Made by a program: the position numbers and the translations under genes
Shown here: positions 34,501-46,496 of the stretch, piece by piece
Layout of the letters: each line of letters starts with the position of its first letter
Numbering within the stretch: the stretch's first letter is position 1
The notes under the pieces: generated by a model
Told to the model about the DNA's origin: nothing
Databases searched by the model: none
Seen by the model: the letters and a program-made list of their open reading frames with translations, nothing else
Assembly (NCBI RefSeq): GCF_030867145.1
Contig: NC_134426.1
Coordinates: 3,906,001 to 3,970,000 of the forward strand
Reading direction: 5' to 3'
Source of the DNA: Opisthocomus hoazin
Taxonomy: Eukaryota; Chordata; Aves; Opisthocomiformes; Opisthocomidae
DNA length: 64,000 nucleotides

Positions 34501-35451
34501 AGCATTTGTTCCCACTCAGGTTCTGTGCATGCTTGTGTCTCATATGCCAAGGCAAATAAAGACTTCTGACCTAGTCATTTGGTGTCCCTCCGTGGAGGGA
34601 CAAACAACATCTCCAAACTTAGGTGAGAGTCCAGTGTTGGAAATGGTGGTTGTTATTGGCTGTTCGGTGATGATTGCTCTGGGACTGATTCGCCCAGGTG
34701 CTCAGCAAACACGGGCTGAGAACGTACCCTGTTCTGCTGGTCCTTCGTGCCTCTCCCAGGAAGCCCAGCTGTGATAGGACACAGCCATGTGCCCCCACCA
34801 TGCACACTCACACACTTCATCTCTTCGCTGGTGTTTTCTCTCTGCTGCATTTTCTTGAGAAAAACATTAGAAGCAGACCTAAACCTTCAGGCACTGCCCT
34901 TAGGAGAACCCCTTTCCTGATGGAAATGCTGTTGTAAATATCAGCTCTGTCACAGAGGTGCCCATTGCTTGTTCCTGCCTCTGGCAAAGGACTGTCGTGC
35001 CGCAGGTCTATGACCAAGCTGCCAGTGCTCTCACGCCTCTCAGTAACACAAAGGCTTGGAAGGAAAGCGTGGCAGTTGAAAGAGACCACCTTGGGAAAGA
35101 CCAAGTGCTGGTGCTCCCTGGCAGCATTTGCTGTGCTGGGACTCTTCTCCCCACCACCTCTGCATGCAGGCACTGCCCCTGCAGCCCCAGAAAAGCTCTC
35201 AGACAAAAGGATCTTGGACAAATATTGACTGTGAGGTCCTGTATTTTGTTGTAAAACACAGAGCATGGCTCATCATTATGCAGTCTCTGGATGACACAAG
35301 ACAGGTAGATACTAATTTAGGAATGGTATGCACAATGAAATTTCTTTATGGACAATATTGTTACAGTTTAGAAAAGCTGAAAACCAAACCAAATCAAAGA
35401 AAACCAACTACGTAAATGATATGCAGAAGAAGGTGGGCAGTTTTTTGCGTC
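34501..35451 (-). other. 3' flank of OR at 35,452-36,375
   Basis: No gene. 34,880-34,935 is homologous to the flank of the OR pseudogene at 30,076. No AATAAA was found on the minus strand close to the OR stop. A plus-strand open stretch at 34,958-35,254 has no recognised domain. Confidence 0.4.
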
Positions 35452-36375
35452 TTAAAAGTATCCAACCATTAGTTTCCACACTGCATCCTTGAGCTCCTGG
35501 TTCCTCATGCTGTAGATGAGGGGGTTCATGACAGGAGGAACCACCGAGTACAGCACTGCCACCACCAGGTCCAGGGACGGGGAGGAGATGGAGGGAGTCT
35601 TCAGGTAGGCAAATGTACCGATACTCATAAACAGAGACACCACAGCCAGGTGAGGGAGGCATGTGGAAAAGGCTTTGCATCGTCCGTGCTGAGAGGGAAT
35701 GCTCATCACAGCCTTGAAGATCTGCACATAGGATAGCACAATGAAAACAAAACACCCAAAAGATAAACAGGCACTAAGCACAAGGACCCCAAGTTCCCTG
35801 AGGTAGGATTCTGAGCAGGCAAGCTTGAGGAGCTGGGGGATTTCACAGAAGAATTGCTCCACAGAATTGCCTTGGCAGAGTGGTACTGAAAATGTACTGG
35901 CCGTGTGCAGCACAGCATCAAGAATCCCACTGCCCCAGGCAGCTGCTGCCATGTGGACACAAGCTCTGCTTCCCAGGAGGGTCCCGTAGTGCAGGGGTTT
36001 GAAGATGGCAATGTAGCGGTCATAGGCCATGACCGTAAGCAGATAAAACTCTGATGAAATGAAAAAGACAAATAGAAAGACTTGGGCAGCACACCCCCAG
36101 TAGGAGATGGCCCTGGTATTCCAGAGGGAATTGGTTATCGCATTGGGCAGAGTCGTGGAGATGGAACCCAGGTCGATGAGGGAGAGGTTGAGGAGGAAGA
36201 AGTACATGGGGGTGTGGAGATGGTGGTCGCAGGCTATGGCAGTGATGATGAGTCCATTGCCCAGGAGGGCAGCCAGGTAGATGACCAGTAAGAGCCAGAA
36301 GTGCAAGAGCTGCAGCTCCCGTGTGTCTGCGAATGCCAGGAGGAGGAACTGGGTGATGGAGCTGTCGTTGGTCAT
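35452..36375 (-). CDS. olfactory receptor, family 14-like
   Basis: Intact single-exon class A GPCR of 307 residues, the usual OR length; it would sit in sensory-neuron cilia and signal through the olfactory G protein, with ligand unknown. The start MTNDSSITQF has an N-glycosylation site at N3. TM2 begins at PMYFFLLNLS (56-65), the DRY-type motif is MAYDRYIAI (116-124), TM6 carries KAFSTCLPHLAVV, and TM7 has NPLIYSMRN (284-292). Residue 125 is Phe where the family normally has Cys (IAICKPLHY). The C-terminal tail is a few residues shorter than that of the OR at 52,746. A splice-acceptor-like tract (CCTCTAGAAACAG, at about 36,399) lies 25 nt upstream, consistent with a non-coding 5' exon. Its 5' flank is an inverted copy of that of the OR at 52,746. 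Confidence 0.95.
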   Translation of the reverse strand: MTNDSSITQFLLLAFADTRELQLLHFWLLLVIYLAALLGNGLIITAIACDHHLHTPMYFFLLNLSLIDLGSISTTLPNAITNSLWNTRAISYWGCAAQVFLFVFFISSEFYLLTVMAYDRYIAIFKPLHYGTLLGSRACVHMAAAAWGSGILDAVLHTASTFSVPLCQGNSVEQFFCEIPQLLKLACSESYLRELGVLVLSACLSFGCFVFIVLSYVQIFKAVMSIPSQHGRCKAFSTCLPHLAVVSLFMSIGTFAYLKTPSISSPSLDLVVAVLYSVVPPVMNPLIYSMRNQELKDAVWKLMVGYF

Positions 36376-39330
36376 TTGCTTCCTCTATGCATGAGATCCT
36401 GTTTCTAGAGGAATAATCAGTGAAGAGTTAGGGCAGACTTCTCGGAGGAAAATCAAAGCTATTCTCCTAGAATCTCACCCTGCTTCCTACACACCCCATT
36501 CCTTTTCACAAAGCCCTTCCTTCAGCTCTGTGGCTGCAGCTCTGGTTGATGCTGGCAGAGTATACCAGGAGGAGCAGGATCTCTTCCCATGGGCTGCCAA
36601 GGAGCCAGCTCTGCTCTGCAGCGGTGGGTTCATGGGCATGGTGGCACAAGGGTTCATGGCCATTGTGGGCCAAGGTCCAGACCTGGTGTGAGACTTTGCC
36701 AGAGGAATCTGCTCTTATTGCAGAAGGGATTTTCAGCATCTGCACGGCCAGTGCTAAGGAATGGGGATGGCAGAAGGCAGTCTCAGAGGTTTTGGGTTCC
36801 TACAGCTTCCCTCATGTCACCTTAGGGGTGTGTTTTGATGTCAGAAACTCTCAGCATTCCTACTGCACTTCTGGAGAAGAGAGGGAGTCTTGTGAGGTGT
36901 AAAAATTGCTTGTGGCTTAGTGCAGAAGGAGGGCAGCTGGTCTGTCCCTCTGAGTTGTTCTGAGCTGCCCTGGGCTTATTCTTCATGAGGTGGATAATGA
37001 GCACACTCCTGTGTTATCCAGGAAAACAACCAGATGCTACAGAGAAGAGAGGGATCCAGTGCAGACTGCTAAATGTCTCACCCTTTTTCAGGGTCTCAGC
37101 ACCTCACTTCTAGCCAAGGACATGGCTCATTTTACCAACCCGACAGGATTTCCTCCCCTGTAGCATCTCCGAGCTTCTCCATGGGGCTTGCACATAACAA
37201 AAGGGTGTGAGAGGACAGGTTGGCATTGTGGAGGGCAGCTCACAGCTTGGAAGGACACATCAAGGAGATAGCCAAGTGTTCTAAGGATAGCATATGGTGA
37301 AGGGAAAATTAGCTGATCCTCCAGCCCCACAGACTGCGGTGCCCACAGCCCCACAGGGGAGATGAAAGCTGGGGCATTTGTTCCCATGGAGTCACCTGCA
37401 GGAATGGAGCCAAAAGATCAGCCTGTGATGCTGCAGGTGAATCTCCAGCTCCCTAAAGAAGCTGACAGAAACAATGAAATTAGAACAGCAATAACACAGG
37501 CAAGTGGAGAAACAACCAAATATGCAGGGAGGGTCTGGCTGAGAGAAGCCAGGGCAGAAGCAACCGGGCCCTCAGCACAGCGTTACCCGTACCCAGCTGT
37601 GCACGCCGCCTCCCAGACACCAACATTGCTGGGCAGTTGAGCTCTGAGCCCCTATGACCTGCAGAAGAGAAATGGACACGTGACTGGAGAGCTGTCCCAT
37701 GGCTCTGCTGGAGCTCTGCTGCAGAGGAGAGGTGGTTCATGGCTTGGAGCCCACAGCCCTGAGGGAAGAGGCTTTGGTGGCTGTGAGAGGAGGCAAGGGG
37801 GCTTGCTCAGAGGAAGGACTCTGCACCGGAGGGGATGATGCAGATTTTTCTCACATCTCCCTCCCACAACATTTCTGCTTTTCCTTTCCTGTCTTTTCCT
37901 GATCATAATCCTGCTACCTGGAGATTTTCCTCCTGGGAGGTATTTCCCTGTCCCCTGTCTTTACCTGTCAGTGCTCACATCCCACCCCCTGTGCACTCAC
38001 CCTGGCCCTACAGAAACCTGCCTGTTTGCAGGGCGCTGTCTGGGAGCCCGTTCCTGTTTGCAGGTTGAAAGCAGGACAGGTGAGATTCAGCCTGATGGGT
38101 CCAGGAAAGGTGATGCTGGTGCTGTCCATAGGCAGAGGGTGCTTTAGGAGGCTCCTATCAGAGTTACTGATCACTCGCTAAGGAGTCTCAGTGACTGCTT
38201 CAAAGCTGACAGCTCCTTTTCCATTTATCCCTTTTCCACTGCCCCCCCTCCTAAAACAGGAAACTGAAAACACAAATTCAGGAAATTTTCATTAATTTTA
38301 TGCAATCCGTGCCATGACCTTCTCCTTGAATGAGCCCTTCAGAAAAAGCCTGTGGGTGAACTGGAGCTGTGAGCAGCCCTGACCCATGGAGCAGTCTCCT
38401 GGTAGGAGAAAAAACCTGCCCTACCAGGGATCACTTCTTCGACCCACAGATTCTCCCCACAGCACCATGACGAGCTCCCTGGGAAGGCTGAGCACTGACC
38501 CCAGCATACAGACTCCTGTGGTAAAGGGGCCCTGCTCTGCAGGACCATCCTGGGCACCCCTGGCTGCACATCCAGCTTAACATCCTACCAGTAATCCCTG
38601 GAGAAGGGGGGCATCCAGTCAGCATGCCCTACTCCTCTGATGGCAGGGCAGGGCAAAACGTCTCAGGAACATGTCTTCCTCCTCTATGCCTTAGAAGCTG
38701 TGACAATCCTCCACAAAGATCCTGTAGGCTGTAGGATGTGCCAGCTTTTGAAGATCCCTCCAGCAGCTGCAGATTCACTGCCATGCTTCCAGGGACTTCA
38801 TTTCACAGGTTGTGAAGATTTCTCTCCCAGTGAGCTCTCAGCATCCTCCCATGCCACGCTGCCTTTAACCCCTCTCTGCCTCACTCCTCTGCCCTCGCTG
38901 CCTGCAGGCAGTGCCCTCAGCCCTACTGTGCTTTGCAGAGGAGCTACTCCTGGGCACAGCTGTCTCTTTGAAGTGTTCCCTGTTGCCATGAGCTCCCTCC
39001 ATCCCAGGAGCCCAGCCCAGCTCAGCAGCAGAGGACCAGCTCAAGGTGGCTCTTTCTCTGCCCACTCTGGGCTCCCTTGTGGTGTTTCTGGGTCTCCAGA
39101 GATACTGCTGTGAAACAGGCTGAAGTCATCACTGACATCACTCTCCCTCCCTCTGCTGGGGAGAACAACTTCTTTCTAGCAATGTCACTTCTCCTTATCA
39201 CATTTAAGACAACTGAACCTGCAATTATTTCTATGTCCAGTGCTGCTGATGGATGTAATCAGCCTGAGTCCTGTGGCACAGGGAGAGGTCTGTCCCATCT
39301 TTATCCAGTAGATGTAGGCAGTGCTTCTCC
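36376..39330 (-). repeat. OR-associated duplication unit, inverted copy
   Basis: Read on the minus strand, this flank aligns with 49,380-52,745 and with about 61,280-63,990. Examples are 36,840-36,880 with 52,280-52,320 and 63,541-63,580 (AGGAATGCTGAGAGTTTCTG type), 37,140-37,190 with 51,975-52,040 and 63,300-63,350, and 38,880-39,000 with 50,150-50,280 and 62,040-62,190. A segment equal to 49,466-49,910 is absent here. It contains no coding gene I can support and may hold OR promoters and 5' UTR exons. Confidence 0.75.
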
Positions 39331-39847
39331 CACATCCTTTAGTTATGTCTTTGACGATACATTCAAAGAACAGATCAATAATTATCCCAGGCTTTTCCAT
39401 AGCCAAGCACATTTTCAGAAACACCTTGTCCTTCCTGGTGATCAGCTTCACCTGCACCATAGGCCCCCCAAGGCTGCAGGGACACCAGAGACAGCAAAAG
39501 CCTCTCCTGGCAGGGATGCAGAGTCCAGCCCTGCATCTCTCTGCTCCTGAGGGATCATCAGGTTTTTCTCTCGTTACGGAGTCCTCATTTCCTCTTTACG
39601 TTGCCATCTGACCTCCACACCAGCATGCACTAAAGCAAAGCTTTGCTTGCATGGGACCTTGGGCACTTGGGAACACCTTTCATTGTTTCATGTCTGAGCC
39701 TGCTCCTGGTGCCATGGCTGAAGTCCAGCACACCTCTGTTCTGACATAAAGAACCTATAATAGGGTGAGGGAGGGTCCTAAGTCTTATTTAGCCAGCCTG
39801 AGGAAGTCTTGCGATCAAAGGCCTCACATCTTACTGGGGACTTTAAT
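39331..39847. other. no gene seen
   Basis: Unassigned sequence between the duplication unit and an LTR fragment. Confidence 0.4.
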
Positions 39848-40145
39848 GACCCTGTGTATTGGGTTTCCATGGCAAGGCTTTGGTAGTGGTGAGGGGAGCT
39901 GCAGAGGTGGTTTAGGTGAGAAGAGAGCAACAGCTGCTTGTTGCACATAGCAGGTTTCTGTTGCCTCCAAAATGCACCAGCCACTGCCCAAACCTGAGCC
40001 AGTAAGCAAATGTAGTGGCCCTTCTCTGATAGCCTACTGGAGAAAGGACAAAAGAGAGTGGGCAGCAGCTGTAAAAGAGAAGAATGAGAGAAACAACCCT
40101 GCAGACACCAAGGTGAGCAAAGAAGGAGGGGGAGTGAGAGAGAGG
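39848..40145 (+). mobile_element. ERVL-type avian LTR, 5' portion
   Basis: Starts at TGTGTATTGGGTTTCCATGG. It contains CACCAGCCACTGCCC, TGAGCCAGTAAGCAAATG and AAACAACCCTGCAGACACCA. These match the first 300 bp of the avian LTR family whose 3' portion lies at 33,694-34,500. Confidence 0.55.
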
Positions 40146-41229
40146 TTTGGTAGGGAGCTGGCAGCCAAGAGTCAGCTGACTCCCATGACATTCACAGGAC
40201 AGCAGAGTGCAAATGCTCCTTTATGTGTCTGGAGGCTCTTTGCATCAGCTTTTTAGCACAGATGGACCAACAAACGGGATGTTCACCGGGATCTGAAAAC
40301 CTGTGTCATCCTGGTCAGCCTTGGCTCCACTAGCAAAGCCATAGTGGAGTCTCAGCTCCCAAAGGGAGTGCAGAAGGAGAGCAGCAGAGTGCATATGCCA
40401 GGTCTCAGAGTGGCAGACTTTGGCCAAGACCGGGAACTTCCAATGGGCAGTGTCACTGAAGGGCAGCAGAATTCAGTGCAACTGCTTTCAAGGACAACAT
40501 TCTCTAAACCCATAAAGGGTACAAGCTGATACTCCAGCAACCAAGGGGACCTCTCAGGACACCAGCTACGCTAAACAGGCAACATGTCAGGAAGCTCCAT
40601 GGAAAAAGGGAAGCAGAGAGGGTGTGGACAGAGGATCTCACTTCCAAGGAGGAATGTAGACATAAGGAGGGTTTTAGGAAAGCAAAAGCTCCCCAGGAGT
40701 TAACATTTGCAAGGGAGTCCAAGGGCATCAAAGTGATGAAGAGCAGGTGTAGATCTGTCTGAGGAACTCTTTGTCCTCTTTGACTCTGTCTTCACCCACA
40801 AGTTCTCCCAACCCTTGGTGCCCTGAAGCCGGATTCTGGAGGAGAACAACCAGCAGTGGCTGTGGATCACTCCAGGGGCTATTGAGCAAGGTTTTTTTGG
40901 ATTGCTGGGTACCAAAATCAAATCAGGTTGGATCGCCCCTGCACTTGTCCTGTTCATTGTGAGATTCAGCCTAGACTTCTTCACCTGGCTTCTTCTGTAA
41001 TATTATTACTGTACAGCTATGACAGCATAAAGCTACAGTACCATACCCTTATGTCATACTGCAACAGCAATCATACGTGAGTTGCAAGGAAAAAAAAATC
41101 ACAAGCTACAATTCTTCTAGGAAAAATGCCACTCCAGTTTCCAGCGGGCAGCCATCCAGACAAGGTAGACAGTTAGATCGTGCTTCCAGTTCGTTTGAAG
41201 GGACTTCTAAGTCATTTTTACAGGAGGTG
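40146..41229 (+). other. no gene; CR1 linker/RT start remnant
   Basis: 40,640-40,870 on the plus strand resembles the CR1 linker and RT N-terminus (LFDSVFTHKFSQPL, a stop, then SRILEENNQQW; compare FFDSVFSQAFVAGGRTLEE on the minus strand at 58,800). The rest is unassigned. Confidence 0.45.
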
Positions 41230-42366
41230 TGCAGAAACTTCTCTTGCCAGGATTAGAGGGGCCCTGCCTCAAGCCAGGTGGAGGAAAGCGACAACCGCAT
41301 TTATTGGATGGTGTGGATTTGGTGGCCTGGCACATCAGATCCACAAGAGTAGAAAGCTCTAGTGGACACTGGTGCACAGTGTATTTTAATGCCATCAGAT
41401 TTCCAAGGGTCAGAGTCCATTTGCATTTCTGGAGTGACAGGGGGGTCCCAAGAGCTGAGTGTATTGGAGGCTGAAGTGAGCCTCACTGGGCAGGAGTGGC
41501 AGAAGCACCCCATCGTAACTGGCCCCGAGGCTCCGTGCATCCTTGGGATAGACTATCTTAGGAGAGGGTATTTCAAGGACCCAAGTGGTTATCACTGGGC
41601 TTTTGGCATAGCTGCTGTGGAGAGGGAAGAACTTCAACAGCTGTCCATTTTGCCTGGTCTCTCGGAGGGTCCTTCCGTTGTGGGGTTGCTGAGGGTTGAA
41701 GAACAACAGGTGCCAATCACTACAACAACAGTGCACCGGCGAAAATACCACACCAACCAAGACTCCCTTAAACCCATTCATCAGTTGATCTATAAACTGG
41801 AGAGTCAAGGAGTGATCAGCAAAACTCACTCACGCTTTAATAGTCCCATAAGGCCAGTGAGAAAATCTCCTGGAGAGTGGAGGCTGACAGTAGACTACCG
41901 TGGCCTGAATGAAGTCACAGCACTGCTGAGTGCTGCCGTGCCAGACATGCTAGAACTTCAATATCAGCTGGAGTCAAAGGCAGCCAAGTGGTACGCTACA
42001 ATTGACATCGCTAATGCATTCTTCTCCATCCCTTTGGCAGCAGAGTGCAGGCCACAGTTTGCTTTCCCTTGGAGGGGTGTTCAGGACACCTGGAATCAGC
42101 TGCCCTGACATTGACTAATCCAGACTGTGTTGGAAAGGAGTGAAGCTCCAGAACATCTGCTGTACGTCAATGACATCAGCATATGGGGCAATACAGCAGA
42201 AGAATTTTTTGAGAAAGGAGAGAAAATAATACAAATCCTTCTGAAAGCCAGTTGTGCCATAAATGGAAGCAAAGTCAAGGGACCTGCTCAAGACATCCTA
42301 TTTTTGGGATTAAAGTTGCAAGAAGGGCATCTTCAGATAAGAAAGGACGTGATCAACAAGAGCTAG
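41230..42366 (+). pseudogene. endogenous retrovirus pol fragment (protease-RT), broken
   Basis: Reading on the plus strand, a retroviral aspartic protease segment (VDTGAQ at about 41,355-41,375) is followed by reverse transcriptase with WRLTVDYRGLNE and DIANAFFSIPLAAECRPQF. The open stretch ends at TGA at 42,106-42,108. RT-like sequence resumes in another register from 42,127 to 42,366, where the catalytic YXDD box reads YVND. Stops also interrupt the part before the protease. Gag, RNase H, integrase and envelope are not seen, so it is a dead fragment. Genus is uncertain; similar pol text is common in avian ERVs. Confidence 0.85.
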
Positions 42367-42385
42367 GCCACAAACCCCAGATGAG

Positions 42386-42390
42386 CACAG
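42386..42390. repeat. target-site duplication, left copy
   Basis: CACAG immediately before the solo LTR; the second copy is at 42,808-42,812. Confidence 0.8.
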
Positions 42391-42807
42391 TGTTTTGGTT
42401 TCGGCTGCCGCCGGCAACAAAAGTGCCACGCGGCCGCCCCTCCCCCCGCTGCGGTGCGGAGGAGAATGAAAAGAAAGAGGCAGAAACTGGTGGGTCGGGA
42501 TGAGGGCAGTTTAACAGAACAGCAAACAGAGGGAAACAGGAACAACAACGGTACAAATAAGGAGAAAACACAGCAACGAACTGCACGACCCAGGCAGCTG
42601 CTCTCCCGCACAACACCGGCGCCGCGTCCCCCCAAGCCACGAGTGAGTTCCCGCCACGCCGCCCCCCCCCACCGGAACCCAGCGTGACGTCACATGGTAT
42701 GGAATACCGGGCTCTGTTTGGCCAGGTGGGGTCAGGCCCCACCCCCCAGCTGTGCCCCTTCCTGGAGTCCGGTGAAAATTAACCCTGTCCTGGCCAAACC
42801 CAGGACA
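42391..42807 (+). mobile_element. solo LTR with 5-bp target duplication
   Basis: A 417-bp LTR beginning TGTTTTGG and ending CCAGGACA, imperfect inverted termini, flanked on both sides by CACAG. No internal viral sequence of this element lies next to it, so it is a solo LTR left by LTR-LTR recombination. It lies 24 bp after the ERV pol fragment, but the target duplication shows it is a separate insertion. A truncated sister copy is at 5706-5965. Termini and target size suit an avian retrovirus-type LTR; the family name is not known to me. Confidence 0.88.
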
Positions 42808-42812
42808 CACAG
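42808..42812. repeat. target-site duplication, right copy
   Basis: CACAG immediately after the solo LTR. Confidence 0.8.
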
Positions 42813-44214
42813 GGAGAAAGCTTTAGAGAGCCCTAACCTCTCCAGAGACACACTACAATAGGAAAAGGCACCCAGTCTCCATAGGGTTTGCGTATCTTTC
42901 CCATTGGGGTGGCTAGAGTTTGCATGCAGCTCTGGATCCTTGTCATCACTGCTCCCTCCCAAAATCTGTCCTTGAATTTCACATCTTTCATCTCGAGATC
43001 TGTGTGCTGTGATTGAGAGGAACTGGGGCAGAGCACGATGGAACAGTCGTACTGTCTTGGAGGGTTCAATCCCTCTTCTTGAGTGTCCCTATCACTTTGA
43101 CAGTGAAGGAGGCTTTTTCTCCACCTTGCAACAGTCTCAGCCCCACTTGAACAGAAACTCTTGGTGAGTTTATGTCCACTCCAAAATGGGGCAGAGGGAT
43201 TGGGAGGCAGGGCAGGGAGAGGCTAGTCTTGTGGAAGGATGGGTGATTTGACATTTTCCACACAGGATATTTCCATAAATAGGGGAATGGCTGAAGAAGT
43301 CTGGATTGAATTCTGCCTTGAATATAGATGATCTCTTCTGCCACTGTTTATGCAGGAGAGGATACAAGTTTAGCGGCTCAGCTGCACTGGAGTCAGCTGA
43401 TGTGGCTGAGCCCAGGCATGACAAGACCACTGACCAGCCCCCACTATGAAATCCCTCCCATGACCGAGTCCAGGCCCTGCAGTCCTTCAGGGATGTCCCT
43501 GACTTGCTCTGGGTCTCCCACAGGCCACAGCTCCTCACAGGTTCAGCCGCTGGCTGCTCTGTCTTTCCAGAGCACATCTCCATCTACTTGTGTCCACAGC
43601 AACTTCTCCACACCCTCTTTGGAAACATCTCTTCCATAGACCCACAGAGCCAATGCAGTGGTCTTCATCCAATTTCCCTTTCAACCTTCCCTTGACTAGG
43701 ATGCCTGCAGCATGCAGTCTGCATATGGCTTGTAATGATGAGATTAAGACACTCAGACCAGGTCTTGGTGATTTTGCTCATGAAGATTCCTTTTGATTTT
43801 AAAGGAAAAGACAATCAGCAAGCAAGTTGTTGTTGGGGTTTAAAATGGGAAAACATAGGGAAAGGATATAAAAGGGTCTGGTTGAATTTTTGCCAGGTTT
43901 CTCTTGAGTACGCAGCCCTGCACTGACTTCTCCCTTCATAGTGGACATGTGTGAATGGTAGTGAACTTCAAGCTGATGAGCAGGACACAGGGTGTGTATA
44001 GCACCAACTGCAGCAGGGCTGCTAATATCAGCATCTGGGTGCTAGCAATGGGGATACCACGGGACTCTGGGTCCAGGTACTTGACTGAATGAATATCTGC
44101 AGAGGAGCTGGGTCTACCCTTGAGAGGTTTCCCAGCTGGATAAGGCTCTCTAGTTTCCCTCCTGCCTGCCAGGAGCACATCCACACTGTGAGAGCTGAGG
44201 AGCTCGTGGACAAA
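42813..44214. other. no gene seen
   Basis: Short open frames only; no domain, no recognisable repeat. Confidence 0.4.
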
Positions 44215-45300
44215 AAGTGCAGGGCAAGTTGGCAAAAGCTGGATTGAGAACTGGCTGAATGGCAGAACTCAGAGGGTTGTCATCAGCGGCGCTGAGTCTA
44301 GTTGGAGGCCGGTAACAAGTGGTGTCCCTCAGGGGTCAGTACTGGGCCCAGTTTTATTTAACTTCTTTATCAACTACCTGGATGAAGAGTTAGAATGTAC
44401 CCTCAACAAGTTTGCTGACGACACCAAACTGGGAGGTGTGGTAGATACACCAGCAGGCTGTGCTGCCGTTCAGCGAGACCTAGATAGGCTGGAAAGTTGG
44501 GCAGAGAGGAACCTAATGAGGTTCAACAAGGGCAAATGCAGGGTCCTGCACCTGGGGAGGAACAACCTCATGCACCAGTACAGGCTTGGGGTGGACCTGC
44601 TGGAGCGCAGTTCTGCGGAGACGGACGTGAGTGTCCTGGTGGACGACAGGTTAACCATGAGCCAGCAGTGTGCCCTGGCTGCCAAGAAGGCCAATGGCAT
44701 CCTGGGATGCATTAAAAAGAGTGTGGCCAGCAAGTCGAGGGAGGATCTCCTTCCCCTCTACAGTGCCCTGGTGAGGCCTCATCTGGAGTACGGTGTGCAG
44801 TTCTGGGCTCCCCAATTCAAGAAAGATGAGGAACTACTGGAGAGAGTCCAGCAGAGGACTACAAAGACGATGAGGGGACTGGAACATCTCTCCTGCAAGG
44901 AGAGGCTGAGGGAGCTGGGCTTGTTCAGCCTGAAGAAGAGAAGGCTGAAAGGGGACCTAATAAATGCTTATAAATATCTGGAAGGTGAGTGTCAGGAGGA
45001 TGGGGACAAACTCTTTTCAGTGGTGCCCAGTGACAGGACAAGGGGCAATGGGCACCAACTAAAGCAGAGGAAGTTCCGTCTGAACATGAAGAAGAACTTC
45101 TTCCCTCTGAGGGTGACAGAGCACTGGAACAGGCTGCCCAGGGAGGCTGTGGAGTCTCCTTCTCTGGAGATATTCAAGACCCACCTGGACGTGGTCCTGT
45201 GCAGCCTGCTGTAGGTGACCCTGTTTGGGCAGGGGGGTTGGACTAGATGTCCCACAGAGGTCCCTTCCAACCCCTACCATTCTGTGATTCTGTGATTCTG
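44215..45300 (+). mobile_element. CR1 LINE, RT C-terminal half and 3' end
   Basis: Plus-strand CR1. RT text starts at about 44,225 ([17 protein letters not shown]), with [14 protein letters not shown] and [10 protein letters not shown] 258-codon frame runs at 44,438-45,214 to DVVLCSLL, followed by the ATTCTGTG tail at 45,280-45,300. It is 5'-truncated. The frame is nearly undamaged, so it is a young insertion. Confidence 0.95.
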
Positions 45301-45309
45301 TGGTCCAAT

Positions 45310-45880
45310 GCACTATTAAGAGTTGACCTTATCCAAGGGACCCGTGACTTAATCTCCATCCATTGCTGGGTTTCGCTTAGATTTCTTCCTCTTAGGCACC
45401 TGGAATGGGGAGATCTTGCTGAAGAAGACTGAGGCAAAGAGGACACATACAATCTCAGACATATCTACCTCCGCTCTTGCTGAATTCAGCAGTGGCCACG
45501 CACCATCTTTGTTTCTGCTTTAACTGTGCTAAAGGAGTACCAGCCCGTTGCTGTGGCCTTGAACTCCCTTGCAAGTGTCAACTCCAGCGGAGCGCTGGCT
45601 TTTCTAAACCCAAGCACATTTCTGAATTCCTCCTCTGTTTCCACCCTTGCATCCAACTCTTGTATCCTTCTTTTTTTACATAGAGCTCCCACATGAGTTT
45701 CCCGTTTCCCCAAGTTTCTCTCCCAATAGCTCTGCTTGTTTTCCTGACTATTGACATGCACAGCCTCCTGCTTGAAAGACACCATCTTCAAAGGCCAGAT
45801 GTCTTGAGCTGTGCTGCCTTTGTGTACTGCTCGCGTGGGCTCCCTCATTAAAAGTTGCAGGACTAGGCCAAAGTCTGCTT
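45310..45880 (-). mobile_element. CR1 LINE linker/RT N-terminus fragment
   Basis: Minus-strand text APLELTLAREFKATATGWYSF and the following block correspond to the CR1 linker between endonuclease and RT (LELNLARDVKDNKKGFF type). Together with 46,497-47,180 it appears to be one older CR1 split by the LTR at 45,927. Confidence 0.6.
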
Positions 45881-45926
45881 ATCTTCATATCGGGCAGTGA
45901 TATTCTGAGCATAGTGATGCTCACAT

Positions 45927-46496
45927 TGTTATGACACAGGGCAGAAATGCTTCTGTCCTTCTGACATTGTTTAATTTTAGGCTTGACTACTTTGTATAAT
46001 CAATGCATGCCTTACTAACAATTGTGTCCTTGAAGAGGAGCTAACAGACTGATAAAAGGGGAACATCCAGCCCAGAAGGCACTGAAAGCTGGACGATTGC
46101 CAAAGAAGCATGAAGTTAACAAAGACTGAGGAAAACTAGGAAAAAGGTAAAGGCGGCAGGGGGAGATTGCAACCACCGACTCAATTCAGAACCAAAAAGT
46201 CTGCACCTCCCCAGCTTGCGAGTATGCATAGTTAAGCAAGGAAGGAGTAAACTTCTATGACAAGCGTGTAACGTGGTGAACCAGTCAGAATGCAATGAGT
46301 AATTGCTTTGTTTTGGTAAGAGTATATAGAACTTGTGACTCTGCTAAACATTGTGCTAGCTTTGTGGAATTATCACCTAGCACCAACATCTACACAAATC
46401 TGCAAGAAAGACAACACCTCTGCTCTGTGTGTGTATTGGCGTACTGTGCACTGGGTAAATGACCACACTTTTGGGAGAACAATTTGAGGTCTAACA
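45927..46496 (+). mobile_element. ERV LTR, 570 bp
   Basis: Begins TGTTATGACACAGGGC and ends GAGGTCTAACA, so the termini TGTTA and TAACA are perfect inverted repeats. TATATAGA is at about 46,322, followed by a CATTGTGCTAGC stretch. No clear target-site duplication remains. It lies between two parts of an older minus-strand CR1. Confidence 0.6.

Noticed and set aside
35706-36092. 128-codon minus-strand frame inside the OR
   Set aside because: An alternative frame of the intact OR coding exon.
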